From assembly GCA_020847355.1 (NCBI GenBank), contig JADLCG010000298.1:1-21522 (forward strand): 21,522 nucleotides of DNA, written 5' to 3'. Source of the stretch: Anaerolineales bacterium. Lineage in GTDB: Bacteria; Chloroflexota; Anaerolineae; Anaerolineales; Villigracilaceae. Every line of letters begins with the position of its first letter. Position 1 is the stretch's first letter. A program made the translations under genes and the position numbers. Below are positions 16,061 to 21,522 of the stretch, piece after piece. The notes beneath the pieces are model-generated. The model saw only the letters and a list, made by a program, of their open reading frames with translations, made no database searches and was not told the origin of the DNA.

Positions 16061-16643
16061 AGGGTCTCCTTTCAGATTCGGCACGTTTCTCTTGTTCTTG
16101 CCATAAACCTGCCAATTCCTTGCGAGCTCGATGCAAGCGGCTTTTCACCGCGCTCACCGTCAAACTTAAAGATTCGGCAATTTCAACTTCGGAATAATCG
16201 TACCAATAACGCATAATGATAGCGGCGCGATCGGTATCGTCTAAATCTTTGAGCAAGCTGTGAACTCGGTCGCGCGTTTGCCCTTGAATAGATTCAGCTT
16301 CCGGGTCGGGCGAATCTGGATCGGGCAGTTCAAACGTATTCCCCTCTTCATCCTCCATATCCATTGAGAACATGGAGAATTTTCGGCGGCGCAGGCGGTC
16401 AATACAATAATGCGCCGCGATAGAAAGCAACCAAGTGGCAAAAGCTCTGGCGCGGTCGTAACGATGCAAATTCTGATAAGCGCGCAAGAACGTCTCTTGC
16501 GCGGCATCCTCCGCCAACTCCGGCTCGCCCAACATGCGGTAACAGAGGTTAAATACAGGGGTCTGATAGGTCTCAACCAAGCGCGTAAACGCTTCTTCGC
16601 TACCTTGTTGCGCCTGTAAAACCCAAGTTTGTTCCTCGTTCAC
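16041..16643 (-). CDS. ECF-family RNA polymerase sigma factor (RpoE-like)
   Basis: 200 residues. The start is GTG at 16643, preceded by AAGGAG with a 4-nt gap; the nearby ATG is out of frame and meets a stop at once. Sigma region 2 spans about 14-87 (YRMLGEPELAEDAAQETFLRAY, with FATWLLSIAAHYCIDRLRR) and region 4 about 125-178 with the helix-turn-helix YSEVEIAESLSLTVSAVKSRLHRA. An acidic linker at about 95-118 joins them. There is no C-terminal extension domain. It directs transcription of a stress or envelope regulon and probably its own operon, since an ECF-type promoter lies just upstream. The three-gene operon ends at the hairpin at 14530. Confidence 0.95.
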   Translation of the reverse strand: MNEEQTWVLQAQQGSEEAFTRLVETYQTPVFNLCYRMLGEPELAEDAAQETFLRAYQNLHRYDRARAFATWLLSIAAHYCIDRLRRRKFSMFSMDMEDEEGNTFELPDPDSPDPEAESIQGQTRDRVHSLLKDLDDTDRAAIIMRYWYDYSEVEIAESLSLTVSAVKSRLHRARKELAGLWQEQEKRAESERRPYESPAF

Positions 16644-16672
16644 ATTGCTCCTTGAAAAGCTTTCTACCTCAG

Positions 16673-16700
16673 TTTACGCAAAAAAGCGGAATGAGTTGCA
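16673..16700 (-). promoter_or_regulatory. ECF-type autoregulatory promoter
   Basis: The minus strand has TGCAAC (16700-16695), a 16-bp spacer and CGTAAA (16678-16673). An AAC-type -35 with a CGT-type -10 at this spacing is characteristic of ECF sigma promoters. It would start transcription near 16666, about 24 nt before the GTG. The -35 lies 15 bp beyond the stop of the zinc-ribbon gene. Confidence 0.55.
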
Positions 16701-16714
16701 AAATATACGCCGCA

Positions 16715-17500
16715 TTACGGGGCTTTCGGCAGTTGCGATTCTTCGATTAACTCTTTGGGAGTAGCCGCCCCGCAACTGGGACAAACGTATTTTTGCTCAA
16801 TAGGAACATACGAACGAGAACAAAATGGGCAAGTAATCGGCATCGGCTCTTTCGGGACTTCTTTGACCACTTCTTTCGTGACCTCGCGAGTCTCCACGCG
16901 CGTCCTGCCGCCTGAATTGATAAAAATCGGATTGCTGGAATAGTAACCGCCCGAAGAGGATGATCCCGATGAACCGGATGAGCCTTTTTTGGATAAGCCT
17001 GCGCCGCCGACCGCCCCCGCAAAGGCGTCGCCAACTGAGGCTTTTGCCGAACCTGACGATTTTGAAAAAGACGAGGATGATTTTGACGAACTTGAGCGGC
17101 TGGAAGAACTTGAGCCGCCGCCTTTCATATTCCCTAACACGACGATCAGCACGGCCACAATCACCACCGAAGCCAATGTGACGAAAACGATAATCGCGGT
17201 TAAACGCAAAGCGCGCGGCAGGTTATACAGTTCATATCCATAGCTGAATAAAAATACGCCGCCCACATATACCGGCGAGAGAATCAACATCAAGGTAATG
17301 CCAAGGTCTTGACTAAGATTCTCTTCCACAAAAGCCTGATAGCCGATGAACACAATCACAGCCAAGGCGGCTAAGGCAAGGATGCCGCCGGGGATTAAGA
17401 GGTGCAAAGGCTTGCCGGGCTTTTCGTCGTCGCGGTCATATTCATAAACTTCATTGGTTTTGGCGCGTACCTGCCGCGCGCGATATTCAGATTGAGTCAT
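16715..17500 (-). CDS. Three-helix membrane protein with Ser-rich linker and C-terminal zinc ribbon
   Basis: 261 residues from ATG 17500, with AAAGGAG 5 nt upstream; the frame opens earlier but that part overlaps the solute-binding gene. A charged N-terminus (1-33) precedes three hydrophobic helices at about 34-55, 66-88 and 98-122. A low-complexity Ser/Gly/Lys segment follows (130-185), then a charged stretch (RVETREVTKEVVKEV) and a zinc ribbon with CPFC (224-227) and CPSC (240-243). I do not recognise a named family. With an odd helix count the N-terminus and the ribbon would lie on opposite sides, unless one helix is re-entrant. It is encoded 10 bp after the solute-binding lipoprotein gene, so the two are probably cotranscribed. 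Confidence 0.8.
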   Translation of the reverse strand: MTQSEYRARQVRAKTNEVYEYDRDDEKPGKPLHLLIPGGILALAALAVIVFIGYQAFVEENLSQDLGITLMLILSPVYVGGVFLFSYGYELYNLPRALRLTAIIVFVTLASVVIVAVLIVVLGNMKGGGSSSSSRSSSSKSSSSFSKSSGSAKASVGDAFAGAVGGAGLSKKGSSGSSGSSSSGGYYSSNPIFINSGGRTRVETREVTKEVVKEVPKEPMPITCPFCSRSYVPIEQKYVCPSCGAATPKELIEESQLPKAP

Positions 17501-17510
17501 AGCTACTCCT

Positions 17511-18881
17511 TTACTGGCTAATATCTCGTGAAAGCGTTTCCATTTGCGCCAAAATTGCGGCGACTTGTCCGCTAAAGACATTGACGCGATACATATGATC
17601 AAATCCATCGCCCAGCATTATTTTAACTTTACGCCAAGAAGCGAGTTGAGGTTGCAATTCGCCTTCAGGCAATAGGTCAAGCACTTGCTTCCATTGTGGA
17701 TGAGTCTGTTCGTAATCGCCGAGCAGGCCCAAAGTCGAGGCGCGAAGCGGGAAGAGATGGGTCGCCTCCACCATGCGGGCATCCCGTTCATCATCCAACA
17801 TCCAGCGAACAAAGAGCCACGAAGCCAATTGTTTTTCAGGGGTTGAATTGAAAATCACATAAGACGAGCCATAGACGACGAGCGCATCTTCATCGGCGCC
17901 GGGGAACGGAATTACCTGCCATTCGTCGCGGCTGTCTTGTGCGGCGAAACCGCGCGCCACAGTCGGCAGGTCTTGCAAACTGGCGGTGATGAATAATGCG
18001 CGGCGCGTGGTGAATGCGGTTATCGCGTCTATCTCCGCAGATTGCCAAGCGCAGTTTGCTTCCGAGAGTTTACGCAAAAATGTGAACGCCGCAATATTGT
18101 TGGGCGTGAGGAAGCGATAACCGCCGCTCTCTAAAACGCCGCCTTCAAAAGCGAGGAGCCAAGCGTAAGCCGTCATTGGCTGGGTATCCACATACCAGCC
18201 GCCCATGAAATCATCCTGCGGAGATTCGTTCTTCGTCAGCGCTTCGTGTGCGCGGCAAGTTTGTTGCTGAAAATCTTCGGGCGCATCGGGCGCGGCGCCA
18301 AACCCAAGCTCGCCGCCCCAAGTTTTATTCCATAATAAAAAGCGCGCCGTGCGTTGCGCCGGCATCGCTACCCGCGTTTCGCCAAGCTGATCTTGATTCC
18401 AAAACACAAACGGAATGTCGTCCACGTCTTCAATGCCATAAATCGGATCAAAGACATACGGCTCTAAATCCGTCACCAGCCGATTTTCATTCCACTCCAA
18501 CGCATGTTCAGGCAGGGCGATCGCCAAATCCGGTCTTTGGATGGCGGCGAGGGTTTCATCGTATAAATTTGTAAAGTTGACCTGACTCTCGGCGGAGGCT
18601 GTAATGCCCCATTTGTTCTTTTGATTAAATTCCTTAACCAGCGTTTTGAACAAATCGGCTTCTACGCCGTACCACGGCATCCAGATTTTGATTTCCACGC
18701 CTTTCAGCGCCGCTTCCCGGACTTGGATTGTGCTCACCGCTTGGGCAGTGGGTTCTGGCTGAGGCGTTTTTGTCGCTTGCAAAGCAGGCGCGGATTCAGG
18801 GGTGAGCGTCGCCTCAGGAGAAGCGCACGCGCTTAAAACTAAAGCAGTGAGAAAAGCTAGTGAAATTATTTTTTTGATCAT
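17511..18881 (-). CDS. Family 1 extracellular solute-binding lipoprotein (sugar-type)
   Basis: 456 residues from ATG 18881, whose ATGA overlaps the stop of the site-2 protease gene. A lipoprotein signal MIKKIISLAF ends LSAC (Cys19), with a Thr/Pro/Glu tether to about residue 50. The rest fits SBP family 1 (MalE-like): VEIKIWMPWYG, VKEFNQKNKWGI, the hinge region ARFLLWNKTWGGELGF, MTAYAWLLAFEGG, and a C-terminal segment WLFVRWMLDDERDARM. It would bind a sugar or similar solute at the cell surface, but no ABC permease or ATPase gene is near. Its tight coupling to a protease and a zinc-ribbon membrane protein suggests a sensing role or a transporter encoded elsewhere. Confidence 0.88.
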   Translation of the reverse strand: MIKKIISLAFLTALVLSACASPEATLTPESAPALQATKTPQPEPTAQAVSTIQVREAALKGVEIKIWMPWYGVEADLFKTLVKEFNQKNKWGITASAESQVNFTNLYDETLAAIQRPDLAIALPEHALEWNENRLVTDLEPYVFDPIYGIEDVDDIPFVFWNQDQLGETRVAMPAQRTARFLLWNKTWGGELGFGAAPDAPEDFQQQTCRAHEALTKNESPQDDFMGGWYVDTQPMTAYAWLLAFEGGVLESGGYRFLTPNNIAAFTFLRKLSEANCAWQSAEIDAITAFTTRRALFITASLQDLPTVARGFAAQDSRDEWQVIPFPGADEDALVVYGSSYVIFNSTPEKQLASWLFVRWMLDDERDARMVEATHLFPLRASTLGLLGDYEQTHPQWKQVLDLLPEGELQPQLASWRKVKIMLGDGFDHMYRVNVFSGQVAAILAQMETLSRDISQ

Positions 18882-20056
18882 GGCGTTAATAAGGTCATTG
18901 GGACGGGCATAAAAACTAAAACGAAGATGATAAGCATAAATACAGCGAGCAGGCGGCGGGGCGGATCGAGCGCAGTAATTTGATCCAACGGCTGAGCTTG
19001 CACGCGCCCCAGCCAAAATAATAAAGCCGCCCACAGCCACCATCCGCTCCAGAAAAAACCGAGCAGAAATAAAACGCCGACTAAATACGGAAACGCTTTT
19101 TGCGCTTTCTCGCCAAACAAACCATAAAGGACATGCCCGCCGTCTAAAGTTCCGGCGGGGATTAAGTTCAAGCCGGTGACGAGCAAACCGCCCCACCCGG
19201 CAAATGCGACCGGATGAATAAAAACGTCAACCCCGCCAAAGGGAACGGGCTTACCGGTGAAAAAATATTGCAACCAATATAAAATTCCTTGCGGCTCAAG
19301 CGGAGCGGGAAGCCATTGCTTAAACACAATGAATTTCGCCAACAAATAGAGTAGCGAGTTGCCTTCAATGTAACCGCTCGGGTTTGGTTCAATCGTTCCA
19401 AGCGTGGAGAGCGATAAGCCGTAAAGCAGAACGGGGATGGCGACGATCAGCCCGGCTAACGGGCCCGCAATACCTATATCAAAAAGTATGCGCTTATTTT
19501 TAGGAACGCCGCGCATCAAGATTGCGGCTCCCATTGTGCCTAACGGGCTAAATGGAAAAGGTAAAAAATACGGAAGCGTAGCCGGAGTTTTATGATAGCG
19601 GCTCATCCAATAATGCCCAAATTCATGCGCGAGCAAAATGCCCAATAAACTCAGCGCAAAGGGCCAGCCGGTGAAGATCGCCTTGATCAACGCTAACATT
19701 TGACCGGTTGCAGATGGCGGCAGAGGTTCGCTGGGTTGTGCGCCGGCTAACATCACGCTGAAAACTGTCAGCGCAAATAAAATAATATTTACGGAAGGGT
19801 TGTCCGGTTTCAGGTCTGGCTGTTTGGGCGCGATATAAATGACCTGCCGGCCCGCCTCCATACGGAATAAAGGCAGTAAGCCATGCGGCGCTAGCGCTTC
19901 CGCCAATTGATCGTAAGCCGAGGCAGAATCCGCGCCGCTTAATTGACCGCGATAACGGAACAAATTTCCTTTCAATGGATCCAACGCAGTAATATCTTCA
20001 ATTTGAAAAATTCGCCCCACCAGATTGTTTATAACTTCAACTTCGGGAATTGACAT
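18878..20056 (-). CDS. M50 site-2 (intramembrane) metalloprotease
   Basis: 392 residues from ATG 20056, with AGGAG 4 nt upstream; the open frame continues upstream through the tRNA-Sec gene and cannot be coding there. A soluble N-terminal domain of about 85 residues precedes multiple membrane helices. The zinc motif HEFGH lies at 144-148 and the third ligand at Asp305 in NLIPAGTLDGGH. No PDZ domain is present, so it resembles the EGY/slr-type group more than RseP. It would cleave membrane-embedded segments of regulators or signal remnants. The gene lies 33 bp downstream of tRNA-Sec and overlaps the next gene by 4 nt. The ECF/anti-sigma pair lies about 2.2 kb further along the same strand, so the anti-sigma factor is a candidate substrate. 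Confidence 0.92.
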   Translation of the reverse strand: MSIPEVEVINNLVGRIFQIEDITALDPLKGNLFRYRGQLSGADSASAYDQLAEALAPHGLLPLFRMEAGRQVIYIAPKQPDLKPDNPSVNIILFALTVFSVMLAGAQPSEPLPPSATGQMLALIKAIFTGWPFALSLLGILLAHEFGHYWMSRYHKTPATLPYFLPFPFSPLGTMGAAILMRGVPKNKRILFDIGIAGPLAGLIVAIPVLLYGLSLSTLGTIEPNPSGYIEGNSLLYLLAKFIVFKQWLPAPLEPQGILYWLQYFFTGKPVPFGGVDVFIHPVAFAGWGGLLVTGLNLIPAGTLDGGHVLYGLFGEKAQKAFPYLVGVLFLLGFFWSGWWLWAALLFWLGRVQAQPLDQITALDPPRRLLAVFMLIIFVLVFMPVPMTLLTP

Positions 20057-20089
20057 AACGCTCCTAAAAAAATCACGTTCAAAATCAAG

Positions 20090-20183
20090 CGGGAGTGGAT
20101 GGGAGTCGAACCCACCGCGACCCGCAACGCGAACCGCCACAGGTTTTGAAGACCAGGAAATCCACCGGGACCTAACCACTCCC
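20090..20183 (-). tRNA. selC: tRNA-Sec (anticodon UCA)
   Basis: 94 nt. The fold shows the hallmarks of bacterial tRNA-Sec: an 8-bp acceptor stem (GGGAGTGG with CCACTCCC), a 6-bp D stem (AGGTCC with GGATTT, including G-U pairs) and a 4-nt D loop, an anticodon loop CTTCAAA giving UCA, a long variable arm that can form about 8 bp with several wobbles, a 5-bp T stem with loop TTCGACT, and discriminator G. CCA is not encoded. The anticodon stem CTGGT/ACCTG contains one U-U mismatch. It carries selenocysteine to UGA codons with SelB. Read-through into the protease gene is likely. Confidence 0.94.
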
Positions 20184-20190
20184 GTTCGCA

Positions 20191-20219
20191 AGCATAACCG
20201 AGTGAATGAAGTTTCGCAA
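20191..20219 (-). promoter_or_regulatory. Promoter of tRNA-Sec (and probably of the protease operon)
   Basis: The minus strand reads TTGCGA (20219-20214), a 17-bp spacer and TATGCT (20196-20191). Transcription would begin about 7 nt later, at the tRNA 5' end or one base before it. No separate promoter is evident in the 33 bp before the protease gene. Confidence 0.6.
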
Positions 20220-20257
20220 GTTTATTAACGGTTAGTTTCACCATCCGCTAATATAAT

Positions 20258-20286
20258 TTGCAAGAAATAGAAAAGGGGGCTATAAT
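20258..20286 (+). promoter_or_regulatory. Promoter of tRNA-Pro
   Basis: TTGCAA (20258-20263), a 17-bp spacer and consensus TATAAT (20281-20286), 14 nt before the tRNA. It faces away from the tRNA-Sec promoter in the same 117-bp gap. Confidence 0.85.
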
Positions 20287-20300
20287 GCCCTTCGCTCAAT

Positions 20301-20379
<79 letters not shown>

Positions 20380-20408
20380 ATTTGTAAAAGTAAGAAGTTC
20401 GTAAGCAG

Positions 20409-20438
20409 AGCCGTCCTGCCGAGGACGGCTTTATTTTA
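20409..20438 (+). terminator. Terminator after tRNA-Pro
   Basis: AGCCGTCCT (20409-20417), loop GCCG and AGGACGGCT (20422-20430) form a 9-bp stem followed by a T-rich run. Confidence 0.88.
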
Positions 20439-20462
20439 TCCGTAAGCTCTTGCTAAAGTAAC

Positions 20463-20834
20463 ATGTTACCCGCCCCAGAAACTCTTCCTCCGCAAAACGT
20501 CAATCGGCACGCCATCATCAGCCTGATTTCAGGAATTATCACCCTGATTATTTTTTGCGGCGGCATCCTCATCCCAATTCCGTTCACGAGTTTTATCTGC
20601 GTCCCAATCAGTTCCATCATTGGCTTAATTGCTCTAATTTACGGAGTTATCTCGCTAAACCGCATCAAAGAACAACGTCAGCGCGGACATCCGCTGGCCT
20701 GGGCGGGGATCGCTATAGGCGGCTTCGTTTTATTCTGCATGGTTTGCTCAGTCGTCGCGCTCATTTTTCTGTTTCATATAAACGCCATTCACAGCTTCCC
20801 AACGCCGCCGTTCATCCAGCAGTTTGAAATATAA
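20463..20834 (+). CDS. DUF4190 small membrane protein
   Basis: 123 residues. The pattern NRHAIISLISGI, then ICVPISSIIGLIALIYGVISLNRIKEQ and GHPLAWAGIAIGG, is that of the DUF4190 family. These are short proteins with two to four helices and unknown function, often multi-copy in Chloroflexota and Actinomycetota. Here helices lie at about 17-40, 42-66 and 80-105. The start has no Shine-Dalgarno sequence. The C-terminus is Pro/Phe-rich. It lies between a tRNA terminator and the promoter of the next gene, so it is probably a single-gene unit. Confidence 0.8.
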   Translation: MLPAPETLPPQNVNRHAIISLISGIITLIIFCGGILIPIPFTSFICVPISSIIGLIALIYGVISLNRIKEQRQRGHPLAWAGIAIGGFVLFCMVCSVVALIFLFHINAIHSFPTPPFIQQFEI

Positions 20835-20846
20835 AATCTGCCTTTA

Positions 20847-20855
20847 TGCTACAAT
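20847..20855 (+). promoter_or_regulatory. Extended -10 promoter of the nuclease-domain gene
   Basis: TGCTACAAT fits TGn plus a -10 box (TACAAT), 21 nt before the ATG at 20877. GGAG at 20865-20868 is the ribosome binding site, 8 nt from the start. Confidence 0.55.
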
Positions 20856-20876
20856 AGCCGTATCGGAGTTAATCCC

Positions 20877-21449
20877 ATGTCAGATATGATTCAAGTGCAA
20901 ATTGACAGCATCCGCGTTCACCTGATGGCGCCGCATCGCGTCGTAGTTCTCAAAGAAGTCAATTCGGAGCGCTATCTCACAATTTGGGTGGGCTCGTACG
21001 AATCTGAAGCGATCACCGTCGCCCTGCAAGAAGTCGAGATGATTCGCCCATTGACTCACGACTTAATCAAAAATATCTTCACCGCTTTCAATGCGCGGAT
21101 CGTGCGCGTGGAGATCAGCCGCCTCCAAGACGACATTTTCTACGGCAACATTATAATTACCGCAAACGGCGTAGAAACCAGCATTGATTCGCGCCCATCC
21201 GACGCAATCGCCCTCGCCGTGCGCGCGCATGTCCCGATCATGGTCAGCCAAAAAGTGATGGAATCCGCCGGACAAATTCCGGATCAAGATTTGCCAGAAA
21301 CGCCCGCTCCGCTCGCGCCCACGCAAAAAGAACCGCCGCCGCTAACCGAAGAAGGCAACGATAGATTATCCGTCTTCAAAAATTTTATTGATAAGCTGGA
21401 TATTGACGACGCCGACAAAAAAGATAAACCCGATTCACCCGCAACCTAA
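20877..21449 (+). CDS. Bifunctional nuclease (BFN/DUF151) domain protein
   Basis: 190 residues. The BFN domain covers about 1-130: HRVVVLKEVNSERYLTIWVG, the ES/EAIT..LQ helix, RPLTHDLIKNIF, and the signature IDSRPSDAIALAVRAHVPI. Plant homologues were reported to have DNase and RNase activity; bacterial ones are widespread and little studied. The C-terminal third (about 135-190) is Pro-rich, then acidic, and looks disordered. It probably acts in the cytosol. The next gene begins 15 bp downstream. Confidence 0.9.
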   Translation: MSDMIQVQIDSIRVHLMAPHRVVVLKEVNSERYLTIWVGSYESEAITVALQEVEMIRPLTHDLIKNIFTAFNARIVRVEISRLQDDIFYGNIIITANGVETSIDSRPSDAIALAVRAHVPIMVSQKVMESAGQIPDQDLPETPAPLAPTQKEPPPLTEEGNDRLSVFKNFIDKLDIDDADKKDKPDSPAT

Positions 21450-21464
21450 AGCGGATACACCTCA

Positions 21465-21522
21465 ATGGCAGATTACTCCCCCGAACAAGAATCAGCCCCC
21501 GCCGCCCCGACCATTCCTCACA
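21465..21522 (+). CDS. Start of a further gene, cut by the window end
   Basis: ATG at 21465 opens a frame beginning MADYSPEQESAPAAP that is open to the edge (19 codons). It lies 15 bp after the nuclease-domain gene, which is typical operon spacing, and the Ala/Pro-rich start is plausible. No clear Shine-Dalgarno and no identifiable domain are seen in so short a piece. Confidence 0.45.
   Translation, partial: MADYSPEQESAPAAPTIPH

Noticed and set aside
18882..19196. N-terminal extension of the family 1 binding protein
   Set aside because: It overlaps the protease gene including its LDGGH region; the lipoprotein signal at ATG 18881 marks the true start.
20057..20191. N-terminal extension of the site-2 protease
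   Set aside because: This stretch is the tRNA-Sec gene; the RBS AGGAG before ATG 20056 marks the true start.

Overview
The window most resembles a member of the Chloroflexota, probably Anaerolineae. This is inferred from style, not from a marker gene. Four lipoproteins and one very large secreted protein carry Thr/Pro linkers of the TPTxTxTxTP type that are common in that class, the proteins are Ile/Lys-tolerant despite many GCG/CGC codons, and neither tRNA gene encodes CCA. All genes look chromosomal. I see no insertion sequence, phage gene or CRISPR array.

Layout. (1) 1-2602, minus: the N-terminal part of a giant Thr/Pro-rich lipoprotein that runs off the left edge and contains near-identical 282-bp repeats. 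(2) 2833-3633, plus: a half-length peptide-type solute-binding lipoprotein with its own promoter and terminator. (3) 3681-7446, minus: a signalling cluster of a GAF-domain protein, a PD40 beta-propeller lipoprotein and a tandem class III nucleotide cyclase. (4) 7526-9279, plus: nadD and an MFS exporter. (5) 9560-13285, plus: a 1241-residue secreted beta-helix/cadherin protein, ended by a strong hairpin. (6) 13380-14486, minus: a C45-family acyltransferase/peptidase. (7) 14559-16643, minus: ECF sigma factor, zinc-finger anti-sigma factor and bactofilin-like membrane protein with overlapping reading frames. (8) 16715-20183, minus: selenocysteine tRNA, site-2 protease, family 1 solute-binding lipoprotein and zinc-ribbon membrane protein, apparently one transcription unit. 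(9) 20301-21522, plus: tRNA-Pro(GGG), a DUF4190 membrane protein, a bifunctional-nuclease-domain protein and the start of one more gene.

How the parts may work together. The cyclase has two catalytic domains that have lost complementary residues: domain 1 keeps the metal-binding Asp pair and domain 2 keeps the Asn/Arg pair. This is the logic of animal soluble adenylyl cyclase. A CRP-like dyad lies between the two divergent lipoprotein genes about 2.6 kb from the cyclase start, and a GAF protein is nearby, so a local cyclic-nucleotide circuit is plausible but unproven. Likewise an ECF sigma/anti-sigma pair lies a short distance from a site-2 protease on the same strand, which suggests regulated proteolysis in envelope sensing. 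The tRNA-Sec implies that the organism decodes UGA as selenocysteine, although I see no selenoprotein gene in this window.

Promoters are unusually legible. TTGCAA-17-TATAAT occurs twice, an ECF-type motif precedes the sigma gene, and several genes have a -10 box 6-8 nt before the start codon, pointing to leaderless mRNAs. Several starts below are placed downstream or upstream of the longest open frame because a clear ribosome binding site, signal peptide or gene overlap decides them.
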